Positions 18,146 to 27,605 of a DNA stretch of 33,220 bases are shown piece by piece. Position 1 is the first letter of the stretch; each line of letters begins with the position of its first letter. Origin of the DNA: Anaerolineae bacterium (GTDB lineage Bacteria; Chloroflexota; Anaerolineae; Aggregatilineales; J027); assembly GCA_012031655.1 (NCBI GenBank), contig JAAUUD010000005.1, positions 1 to 33,220 of the forward strand, in the 5' to 3' direction. The notes under the pieces were generated by a model. It was given only the letters and a program-made list of their open reading frames with translations, did not search any database and was not told the origin of the DNA. The position numbers and the translations under genes are program-made.

Positions 18146-18218
18146 AGCCAACTATGGGAGTCGAACCCATAACCTATCGCTTACGAAGCGATTGCTCTGC
18201 CGATTGAGCTAAGTTGGC
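18146..18218 (-). tRNA. tRNA-Thr (anticodon CGT)
   Basis: Minus strand: GCCAACTTAGCTCAATCGGCAGAGCAATCGCTTCGTAAGCGATAGGTTATGGGTTCGACTCCCATAGTTGGC(T). Acceptor GCCAAC/GTTGGC, anticodon loop TTCGTAA. Confidence 0.95.
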
Positions 18219-18229
18219 AACTTGCCTGC

Positions 18230-18256
18230 ATTATAGCAAGGCGCGCGACCTGTCAA
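18230..18256 (-). promoter_or_regulatory. Consensus sigma70-type promoter driving tRNA-Thr and probably the downstream T-box operon
   Basis: Minus strand TTGACA-N15-TATAAT; the -10 lies 11 nt upstream of the tRNA 5' end. Both hexamers match consensus exactly, though the spacer is short. Confidence 0.75.
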
Positions 18257-18394
18257 GCGGAAACCCTTCTGCCGCCAGCAGATTAGAACGTCAATAGAAA
18301 GCTTCGCCGCTGGCCATGCGCTGGTTTAAACTACACTATGGGCTTCTGTGGAAGCAGGGCCTCTTTGCTAGCCTGCTGCTGGAGCACACGCGCC

Positions 18395-19418
18395 TTGAAA
18401 ATCCAAGCCTTTACAAGCCCACACGTTTTTGAAGCCCTCCGCCCGGAATGGAACGCCCTCCTCCAGAACAGCCAGCAAAACTATGTTTTCCTGACTCACG
18501 AATGGCAATCGACCTGGTGGCAAGCCTATCACCCGGGGGAACTTTGGGTGCTCACCCTGCGCGATGAAGCCGATAACCTGCAAGCGATTTTCCCCTGGTT
18601 CATCCACACCCAACCCGAAAAAGGCCGCATTGTACGTTGGATTGGGTGTGTCGAAGTCACCGACTACCTGGGCGCCATCCTGCAAAAAACGCCAGGAAGA
18701 AGCCCTGCTGGCTACGGTTGTGGACTATCTGGTGGAGCACAGCGACCACTTCGACCTCATTGATCTCTGCAACATCCCGGCAGGTGCGCCCATTCTGGCG
18801 CTGCTCCCACCTTTGTTAGAAGCCAGCAACTTTCAGGTGAATGTCTGGCAACAGGAAGTCAGCCCGGTGATTCAGCTGCCTTCAGACTGGGAAGCTTACC
18901 TGGAAATGTTGGACAAGAAACAGCGCCACGAAGTTCGCCGCAAGCTGCGCCGCATCACTGGCCAGAACTTCGAAGTCACCTGGCGCTACGAACAACCCCA
19001 GACGCCGGAAGAATGGGCCAGCCTGAAGGAACGTTTTTTTGGCCTGATGCGCGCCAGCGGCGAAGACAAGCAGCGCTTTCTGGAAGACCCGCAAAACGTC
19101 GATTTCTTTGCGCACCTTTTGCCTACCATGGCGGAACAAGGCTGGCTTCTGCTCAGCGTTTTGCAGATCGATGGGCGCGATGCCGTTGCCTATTGCAGTT
19201 TTGATTATGAAGGGCGTGTGCTGCTCTACAACACTGGCCAGGACCTGGACTATTACGCGGAATACAGCACGGGAAGTGTTTTGCTGGCCTATATCATCCG
19301 GGATGCCATCGAGCGTGGGCGCCAGGTCTTTGACTTTTTACGCGGTGATGAACGCTACAAGTATCACATGGGCGGGCAGGATACAGCAGTGCTGGGAATT
19401 TCCGCCCAGCGCCCATGA
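18395..19418 (+). CDS. FemAB/BioF2-like (GNAT-fold) acyltransferase, frameshifted near 18684-18689
   Basis: ORFs 18338..18763 and 18564..19418 join at an A6 run (...VTDYLGAILQKRQEEALLATVVDYLVEHSDHFDLIDLCNIP...). C-terminal DKKQRHEVRRKLRR and VLLAYIIRDAIERGRQVFDFLRGDERYKYHMG are typical of BioF2/CelD-like proteins. Start is uncertain (TTG at 18395). Confidence 0.72.
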
Positions 19419-20712
19419 GCACCGCGCCGCACCTCCCCCCGCTACGCCTGGCCATGCTCAGCCTGCACACCTCACCCTATGCAGCCCTGGGTGGCCAAAA
19501 AACGGGCGGCATGAACGTCTACGTGCGCGAGGTCACGCGCGAGATGGCCAGACGCGGCTTACTAGTGGACGTTTTCACCCGGGCCACGGCTCCAGATGAG
19601 CTACACCAGGTCAGGCCAATGGATGCCCACACGCGCCTTATTCACTTGCCTTGCGGCCCAGCAGAAACCCTTTCCCCAGAAGCCATGTTTGTGCACACAG
19701 GTCAGTTCCGCGATGCCTTGCTTAATTTTGCTGCTCAGCAAGGCACCACTTACCACACCGTCTATAGCCACTACTGGCTAAGCGGCTGGGTCGCAATTCA
19801 GTTGCGCCGACGTTGGGGCATCCCCGTGGTGCAGATGTTTCACACGCTGGGCCGCATGAAAAACCGCATCGTGCCAGGGATGCCAGAAGCGCCCCCTGGC
19901 GACACCCGTATCCAGGGCGAAACGGAGATCATCCACCAGGTTGACCGCATTATCGCCGCCACTCCGGCGGAACGCGAACAGTTGCTTATGCTCTACCGTG
20001 CAGATCGACGCCGCATTGATATTGTCCCACCTGGGGTTGACCTCACCCGTTTTCACCCCGGGGATCCGCTCGAAGCGCGGCAGCGGCTCCATCTCCCGGC
20101 AGATGCAAAATTCTTCCTGTTCGTGGGGCGTATTGAACCCCTCAAAGCCGTGGACATCCTGATTGAAGCCCTGGGCGAGCTGCGCCAGGCACGCCCAGAC
20201 CTCGGCCAGAACCTGGCTGTTCATGTGATTGGCGGCGACCCCCAAAATGCAGACCCCGAAATGCAGCGCTTGCAGGCACTCTGCGCTGCACTGGGGCTAG
20301 AAAAGCAGGTTCAATTTTGGGGGCGCAAGCGCAAGAGTCCCTAGCGGACTACTACCGGGCTGCGGAAGCCCTGGTGATGCCGAGCGATTATGAAAGCTTT
20401 GGCATGGTCGCGCTAGAAGCAATGGCCTGCGGAACGCCAGTCATCGCCTCCGAGGTGGGCGGCCTGGCGTATCTGGTGGAAGATGACCGCACTGGCTTTC
20501 ATGTGCCTGCCCGCGAACCAGCCACCCTGGCGGCCCGCATGGCGCTGCTGCTGGAAGACCCTGCCGACGCCAGGCCATGGCCAGGCTGCCCTGGCCCAGC
20601 GCGCCAATACAGCTGGGCCAGGATCACCGACCGGTTGCTGGCGACCTTTACCATGCTGGAAATGCGCCCGCATCGGCTCAACTGGCCCCCAACAGCAGGC
20701 CCGCTGAGCTAG
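19415..20712 (+). CDS. Group 1 (GT4-type, MshA-like) glycosyltransferase, frameshifted near 20319-20323
   Basis: LSLHTSPYAALGGQKTGGMNVYVREVTREMARRGLLVDVFTRAT...SHYWLSGW...FVGRIEPLKAVDILIEAL; second ORF ADYYRAAEALVMPSDYESFGMVALEAMACGTPVIASEVGGL. A 6th G in the G5 run restores VQFWGAQAQESLADYYRAAEAL. Confidence 0.85.
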
Positions 20713-21038
20713 CCACCATACGAATTCACGGTATTCAACACCGGCGCGTCGATGAAGGGCGGTGTTGCTTGGAGCTCGTAGGTAGCTTCTTCATCGAGCG
20801 TAACTTGCCCTTTGTGATAGAGCACATCATTAAAGGCGTCGTAGAAGTAGCGGCGGCGCGCCCAGCTGTACTGAGGATGCAGGAATACCACCTCAAACTG
20901 AAGCGCATCGGCTTCGAGCAGCACCTGCTCGTTAACCAACCAGACTGGCGCATACTGCTCCAGGTGGTTATGCACCTTACGATTACGCCGCTCCCGCAGG
21001 ATATCTTCTTTTTGTGGCTGTGAAGTCGCTTCCGCCAT
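20709..21038 (-). CDS. Hypothetical protein (109 aa)
   Basis: Intact ORF MAEATSQPQKEDILRERRNRKVHNHLEQYAPVWLVNEQVLLEADALQFEVVFLHPQYSWARRRYFYDAFNDVLYHKGQVTLDEEATYELQATPPFIDAPVLNTVNSYGG. No family recognised. Confidence 0.65.
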   Translation of the reverse strand: MAEATSQPQKEDILRERRNRKVHNHLEQYAPVWLVNEQVLLEADALQFEVVFLHPQYSWARRRYFYDAFNDVLYHKGQVTLDEEATYELQATPPFIDAPVLNTVNSYGG

Positions 21039-21189
21039 GCTATTGCACTCCTTGAATCATCATCTATCCTCTATTTTAGCCGCCAAGACGCAGAATTCAC
21101 CGTCCAACTTGCGGATTGACCATCCAGAAGCTTGCTGCCTGGCGATATAATACCCTTCCTGAACGAAAGCAAAAGGCAAACAAGGCAGC

Positions 21190-23094
21190 GCGCTTGAGCA
21201 CCTGGACCCCTGGCAACTACCGGCCCCTCATTTTGAACGGCGGCCCAGCCGCCGCCGCGCACTCCGCTTGCGCTCTTTCAATGCCGCTCTGGACGATAAA
21301 CTCTACGACCTGGCCCACGACGAAGCAGGCGCCCAACGGGTTGCCGAGATGGGCTTTAACTGGGTTCATCTGGTGTGCAGTGCTGGCTATCCGCCGGAAA
21401 TCGAAGAAGTGGACTGGGTGGCCTTTGCGCGGGCGGTGCGGGTTTATCACCAGGCGGGCCTGCAAGTGAGCGGCATTATTCAAGCCACCAATTGCGTGTT
21501 CGCCGGAAGCTACAAAACCAAAGACTGGTACGCGCAGGACCCCCAGGGCAACCCCATTATTTTTATGCCGGGTCGCTATGTGACCAGCATCATCCATCCC
21601 GAATGGCAGGCCGAGGTTCAAGCGCGCATCCAGACCGTGTTAGAAGCTGAGGCCGATGGCGTTACCCTGGCCTATCCCTGGTACGGTGGCGCGGGTTTGC
21701 TGTGGCGTGGCACGTTGCTGGGCCAGGTCGGTTGCTATCATCCCCTCTCGCAAGAGCAATACGCCGAAGCTGCCGATGGGGCCGCAATCCCGCCCCTGCT
21801 GGACCTGCGCGACCTCGACTCCCTGGCCTACCTGCACTGGCGCGCAGCACAACTCCGCGCCACCTTAGCAACCTGGGCGGCCACGGCCCATGCGCAAGCC
21901 CCAGCTTGCCACGTAAGCATCCTGCAAAGTGCCCCAGCAGCGCAACATCTCGGCCTGGCGCTGGGCCTGGACCTTACCCAGCCCATCCGTGGGATTGCCG
22001 GGGTGATCTTCGAAACCCGCACCTTGCCGGACCTGCGCCAGAATGGCACCCTGGCAAGCAATGCGCCGCTTCTGGGCCAGGTTAAGGCACACCCCCAAAC
22101 GACCCCCGCAACCCTGCTGGGGCACGAACAGGGCACCGGCTTTGACCGGGTTCACCCGGCGCGTGCCTTTGCCCGTCAGGTTTCCGAGGCCAGTGCTCTG
22201 CATGTGCCGCTGGCCGTTCAAGGCGCTGATTACCTGTACCACAGGCAGTTTACTTCGCTCCTGCATGCGCGCTACAAAGCGCAGCAACACACCCTGGGTC
22301 GGCTCAATGCCTGGGGAAAACGCACGCTAAATGGCTGGCGGGTCGTCAGCCCGCCAGTCCACTCGCAATTTACCTGCCGCCAGACCTCGCCTGGCACGGC
22401 TGGGAAAAAGCACTAGCAGCTTATCACCTGGCCTGCGCCGTTTGCCTGGATCATGGGCTACCCTTCCGGGTCGTCGTGGAGGCACCTGGGCCAGAAGTCA
22501 CGACCCTGATCGTCCTACCAGGTTCTACGGCAACACTCGAAAGCGACCTGGCTACGTTCCAGGCCCGGGGCGGGCAGCTCATTGCCCTTGGGCACAAACG
22601 CGCTGAGGCTAACGTCATTCCCTGGCACAGCCGTCAATGGGCGTTTTCCTCGCATCAAGCGCTTGCAGGCTGTCTTAAGGGCAGGCTCTGCGCGCGCCTG
22701 GCGTGGCTATGCCGAAAGCTGGCTGGTTCATCGGCTGGCGAACCGTTTACGTTTGCCTGCCCGCTGGCTGGCGCCTCCATTGCTTATGCCCCCGCCCCAG
22801 GAGGTTGCCCAGGGCATTTTAGAAGCGCTAAACCTGTCCGCCTTGCCCCATGTCGAAGCCGGCACACCCGTGCTCCTCACCCTCTGGAAAGAAGCCAGCC
22901 AGCGCCAGCAGATTCACCTCGTCAACTACAGCTATAAAAACCAGACGGTCACCCTGCATCTTCCTGAACTCACCGCTGCGGACCTCTACACCCCGGGCAG
23001 CGAAGCTGACCCTAATCGAATTGTTGGCTCTAGCTTGCGTTTTAGCCTGGAAAGTGCCAAAGTCCTACGCACGCTGGAGATGGCAGCAGAATGA
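21190..23094 (+). CDS. Putative glycoside-hydrolase-like (TIM-barrel) protein, broken by two frameshifts
   Basis: Pieces in three frames: FNAALDDKLYDLAHDEAGAQRVAEMGFNWVHLVCSAGYPPEIEEVDW...; PLAIYLPPDLAWHGWEKALAAYHLACAVCLDHGLPFRVVVEAPGPEVTTLIVLPGSTATLESDLATFQARGGQLIALG; FPRIKRLQAVLRAGSARAWRGYAESWLVHRL...VNYSYKNQTVTLHLPE. Breaks near 22350 and 22645. Family call from general GH-like pattern only; start uncertain. Confidence 0.5.
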
Positions 23095-23197
23095 GATTAC
23101 GGCAGGATTAAGGTAAAATTCGCGTTAGGCTGCGCGGTAGCGTTTTTCACGTATTCACAGTATGGTAAAGCTCAGCAGATTTGCAGAGGGCAAGGCT

Positions 23198-24166
23198 TGG
23201 ATGAGACTACGCATCTGGGGCGCGCGCGGCTCCATCCCAACCCCGATCACAACACCTGAAATGCGCAGGCGGCTGCACGAAGTGTTGGTGCGCAGCCAGG
23301 GTGTCAATCTGGACTCGTCAGAGGCCATCGACCGATTTCTGGATCGCCTTCCGGCGTCCTTAACCAGTGTAGTCAGCGGCAATACGTCTTGTTTTGAGGT
23401 GCGCGCCGGGGAGCAACTCTTTATTTTTGACCTGGGGAGTGGTTCTCGGTTGCTGGGCAAAGCGCTGATGCAAGAGGAATTTGGCCAGGGCCAGGGGACA
23501 GCGCATATCTTCATCAGCCACACCCATTGGGATCACATCGAAGGCTTCCCCTTCTTCACCCCGGCTTACGTACCAGGCAACCAACTCCACTTCTACACCC
23601 CTTTTGAGGACATAGAATGGCGGTTGCGCCAGTTGATGGGTGCACCGTTCTTTCCGGTGGAGCTCGATTACCCCCAGGCCACCCGCAGCTACCATACGCT
23701 GAAGCCAGGCCACCCGCACCAGATCAACGACGTTCAGATTGAAATGATACCCCTGCATCATCCTGGCACTTCCTACGCGTACAAGCTCCAAGGCGGCGGC
23801 AAAACGCTGGTCTACGCGAACGATGCTGAATATCCGCAGATGGACCAGCAGTTTACCGCCCCATACGAAGACTTCTTCCGTGGGGCCGATGTGCTGATTT
23901 TCGATGCCATGTACACCTACGAAGCCGCTGTGACGAGCAAGGTTGATTGGGGCCATAGCACCCCTAAGGCTGGGGCCGAACTGGCCTGGCGCGCTGGGGT
24001 CAAGCGCCTCATTTTGACCCATCATGATCCCGAAGATGCCGATATCGCTTTATGGAGCAAGATCGAAGATGCAGACCAGCACATCCGCTTTCGCAACACC
24101 CGCACCTCAGAAGAACGCCCGCTGGAAGTGCTGCTGGCCACCGAAGGTTTGACCCTGGAAATTTGA
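23198..24166 (+). CDS. Metallo-beta-lactamase-fold hydrolase
   Basis: MRLRIWGARGSIPTP..., FIFDLGSGSRLLG, metal motif HTHWDH, YANDAEYP, LILTHHDPEDAD. ORF can extend to 23162. Confidence 0.85.
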   Translation, partial: WMRLRIWGARGSIPTPITTPEMRRRLHEVLVRSQGVNLDSSEAIDRFLDRLPASLTSVVSGNTSCFEVRAGEQLFIFDLGSGSRLLGKALMQEEFGQGQGTAHIFISHTHWDHIEGFPFFTPAYVPGNQLHFYTPFEDIEWRLRQLMGAPFFPVELDYPQATRSYHTLKPGHPHQINDVQIEMIPLHHPGTSYAYKLQGGGKTLVYANDAEYPQMDQQFTAPYEDFFRGADVLIFDAMYTYEAAVTSKVDWGHSTPKAGAELAWRAGVKRLILTHHDPEDADIALWSKIEDADQHIRFRNTRTSEERPLEVLLATEGLTLEI

Positions 24167-24169
24167 CCT

Positions 24170-25840
24170 GTGTCTGCTCAAGACCCTCTTCGGCTCCTAC
24201 ACGACCTGACTATTGCCCTGAGCGGTGGCCGCAATCTGGTCATGGGCCTGCCTGTGGCGCTCTGGCGCATCAAAACGGTGTTCCAGGCCGATGCCATTGC
24301 CCTCACCTACCGCCACTCCGATTTAATCGACTCGCCCCTGACCATCGGCAATCCGTTGCTCCTGTTGCCAGATGACCACCCCACCCTCCAACACATCCAT
24401 CGCCATGTCAATCCGCTCTTCCTTTCTGCCCACGAAACCGCCAACCCAGAAGCCAGCGCTAGCTTGCTGATGCGCCTGGCCTATGGAGATGTCCCGCTGG
24501 GGCATCTTCAAATTGCCAGTGCAAATGCACAGGTCAACTGGCAGGTGGCCGAGCACCAGCTCTTCCAGATGGCTGCCTCGGCCCTCGGTGTGGCATTGCT
24601 CAACGGCGAAGAGTTCCGCGCCATGCAGCGGCAGAGCAGCGCCTTTGGCTGGCTGGATAAATTTGGCGACAGCCTGCTGAACCTGCTGAGCAGCCTGCGT
24701 ATTGACCATGTAGCCGAACGCATCATGATGGCCGCGCGTGACTTGCTGGAAGTGGAAGAAGCCTCCATCATGCTCAAGGATTACGAAAGCGACGACCTCA
24801 TCCTGTGGAAGAATATCCCAGCAGAGCGTCACCTCTCTATCCGCCTCAAGCCTGGTCAGGGCATCGCTGGCTGGGTGCTGGAGTATGGCAAAACAGCCAC
24901 CGTGAACGACGTAACCCAGGACCTGCGCTGGGAACCCGCCTTTGACCTGGCGGATGGCTTCACGACGCGTTCGATTATCGCCGTGCCCATCTTCATCGAA
25001 GACGAGGTGGTGGGCGTGGTAGAGGGCATTAACAAGGTTGCTGGCAAGTTCAGTGCCGAGGATGAAGTGATGGCGCGGGCGCTTGCCAAATGGGCTGCAA
25101 TCGCCATCGGCAACGCGAACGCCTACGACGAGCTGCGGCGCACCAGCGAACAGCTGGCCGAGGCCAAAAAACAAAGTGCTATGGCCAACATGGTTTTGAG
25201 CCTGGCCCACAAAATCAACAATTCTGTGGGGGCTATCCGCGTCTGGGCTATGGAAGCACGCGATGAACTGGCCACCCCCCGTGCCCAACTGGCGGAGTTG
25301 CGCTACCTTACAGAAAGCGTCTTAAACAACACCGAGGAAACCCTGTTGATGGTTCGGCGTATTCGTGGGGCCACAGAACTTCGCCTGGGCGATCTCCAAC
25401 CGTGCAGCCTGGCAGAAACGCTGGAGGCTGCTGTGCAGTTCTCGCGTTTGGCACCGTCGGTCGTGATCCAGCGCTACTACGAACCGGAACTCCCCCCTGT
25501 GGGTGCTGACCCAGAGCGGCTGGTTGAAGTCTTTTTAAACCTGGTCAACAATGCGGCGGATGCGCTGGGCCGTAGCGGGGTGCTCACCCTCACCTGCCGC
25601 TATGCGCAGAACGGCTTGCTCGAAGTGCTGGTGCAGGATAACGGCGATGGCGTTCCAGAGCACCTTCGCGACCGCATTTTTGAACCGTTTGTGAGCGGCA
25701 AGCAGGATGGGCTGGGCCTGGGCCTATGGATGGTCAAACTCTATATCGAGCTACTGGGCGGGGCCATTAGCATGACATCCTCCCCCAAAGGCTCCACTTT
25801 CCGCATCACCCTGCGGGCCTGGGAGGGTCAGTCAACATGA
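24170..25840 (+). CDS. GAF-domain sensor histidine kinase
   Basis: GAF region (LEVEEASIMLKDYESDDLILWKNIPAERHLSIRLKPGQGIAGWVLEYGKTATVNDV); H-box LSLAHKINNSVGAI; N-box LVNNAADAL; G-boxes VQDNGDGVPEH and GLGLGLWMVKLY. Confidence 0.88.
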   Translation: MSAQDPLRLLHDLTIALSGGRNLVMGLPVALWRIKTVFQADAIALTYRHSDLIDSPLTIGNPLLLLPDDHPTLQHIHRHVNPLFLSAHETANPEASASLLMRLAYGDVPLGHLQIASANAQVNWQVAEHQLFQMAASALGVALLNGEEFRAMQRQSSAFGWLDKFGDSLLNLLSSLRIDHVAERIMMAARDLLEVEEASIMLKDYESDDLILWKNIPAERHLSIRLKPGQGIAGWVLEYGKTATVNDVTQDLRWEPAFDLADGFTTRSIIAVPIFIEDEVVGVVEGINKVAGKFSAEDEVMARALAKWAAIAIGNANAYDELRRTSEQLAEAKKQSAMANMVLSLAHKINNSVGAIRVWAMEARDELATPRAQLAELRYLTESVLNNTEETLLMVRRIRGATELRLGDLQPCSLAETLEAAVQFSRLAPSVVIQRYYEPELPPVGADPERLVEVFLNLVNNAADALGRSGVLTLTCRYAQNGLLEVLVQDNGDGVPEHLRDRIFEPFVSGKQDGLGLGLWMVKLYIELLGGAISMTSSPKGSTFRITLRAWEGQST

Positions 25841-27537
25841 GCACCACCCCTCGAATTTTGCTGGTAGAAGACCGTCCAGATTGGCAGAGCATTATCAAAC
25901 GCAACCTGCGCGGCATCCCCTGCACCATAGATGTTGCCGATAGCTACGAGGACGCCCTCAAGCTCCTGCGGATGCGTGCTTATGCCCTGGCCGTGATTGA
26001 TCCCGTGCTGGATAACAGCAACAAATACAATCGCGATGGCTTGCGGGTGCTCTCCGAAATCCACCGCCTCTCCCCAGAGACGCGCCTGATCGTCATTAGC
26101 GGCTCGCTCACCAACGCTACGCTTCGCAAGTTTGAGATGATGCCGCCGCGCCTGCCCATGCTAGAAAAACCAGCTGGGATCGGGAGAACTTCCGGACGCT
26201 GGTCAGCCGTATGTTGGACGAACCCATCCAGGTTCCGCCTTCCCCCACCACAGAAATCTCCCTGCCTGTACGCTCCGCTACCTCAGGTAGCACCAAGCGC
26301 GACTCCAAAACCAATATTCCCATCCTTACAGGAGAAACCATCCCGCGCGGCGGGCCGCGTGTCCTCATCGTCGAAGACGCCCCGATTGGCAGATGATCCT
26401 CTCTCAGACGATAGAGGAGGCCGGGTGGTATTGGCGGGTGGTGACCGATGGTGACGAAGCGATTCAGGTGATGGACCGCCAGGCGCGCAAGTTCAACCTG
26501 GCCCTGCTGGACCTGCGCTTGGGAGATGCGGAAGTCGCCGCCGGTGAGGGGCTGGGCTGGCGCTTTCTGGACTACCTCAGCAAGCACGATCCCAATATCA
26601 AGGTCATCATCGTCAGTGGAGAGGCCAGCCGCACAGATGTAGCCAACCTCTTCATGAAGCACGCCATCAGCGGTTTTATTGACAAAGATACGTTTGATAG
26701 ATCGCAGCTGCTCACCCTGATTCAGGATATCCTGGCTGGGCCACAACTCCAGATTCAAACGCTAGGGGGCTTCGCCCTCTGGCGCGACAACCAGCTGGTT
26801 GACATGTTCGGCCACCCCCTCGCCGAAACCTTCTTAAAAATCCTCATTACGCGGCGTGGCGAACCGACAACCCTGGATGAACTGCGCGACCTGCTGAATC
26901 TGGACAGCGATGCACGCGAAGCCAGCGCCACCCTGCGCAGCATTGCGAACGCCACATGCCTGGCGCTGGAACCGGGCCTGGTGGATCCCTACGACTCCAG
27001 CTTCATCATCCGCACCGGCTCCGCCTACTACTTCAACACGGCTGCGCAGGTCAACCTGGATATCGAAGAGCTGGACCGCATTTTGCTAGAGGGGCAGCAC
27101 CACGAGCGCGAAGGTGCCTTTGTGCGCGCCATCCGCACCTACGAAAGATCGCTGGCGCTCTACCAGGGTGAATATCTGCCCCAGGATCGCTCGGCTCGCT
27201 GGACCGTTGCCACGCGCAATGCACTACAAACGCAATTCGTGCAAATCCTCAATCGGCTGGCAGATGTCTACGCCCGTGATCAACGTCTGGAAGATGCCAT
27301 CAGCGCGGCGCAGTTCTCGTTGCAACAGGATGCATACCACGAGTCCACCTACCGCCGCCTGATGCGCTATTACGCCTGCCACGGCAACCTGAAGCCGCTT
27401 TGCGCATTTATCATACCCTGACCAAGTTGCTGCGGGAGTTCTTTCAGGAAGAGCCAGACGAAGCCACCACGCAGCTCAAGAAAGCTATCGAACGCGCCGA
27501 GCAGGTGCCCTGCATCGAACGCACACTTGTCAGATAA
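25837..27537 (+). CDS. Tandem-receiver (REC-REC) response regulator with SARP-like wHTH and BTAD domains, broken by three apparent frameshifts
   Basis: REC1 PRILLVEDRPDWQSIIKRNL...ALAVIDPVLD...LIVISGS...MLEKP; REC2 PRVLIVEDAPDWQMILSQTIEEAGW...LALLDLRLGD...VIIVSGEA...GFIDKD (after repair); then LQIQTLGGFALWRDNQLVDMFGHPLAETFLKILITRRGEPTTLDELRDLL and BTAD-like helices. Breaks near 26171, 26383 and 27395. ATGA overlap with the kinase. Confidence 0.82.
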
Positions 27538-27605
27538 ACCCAACTGCAACTGGCCTGGCCTGTGCTAGAATATCGGGCGCACACTGCCACAGGAGAATAA
27601 AGTCA

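Noticed and set aside
24323-25288. 321-aa antisense ORF opposite the GAF histidine kinase
   Set aside because: Shadow ORF of a clear kinase gene, with His/Gln-rich composition typical of antisense translation.
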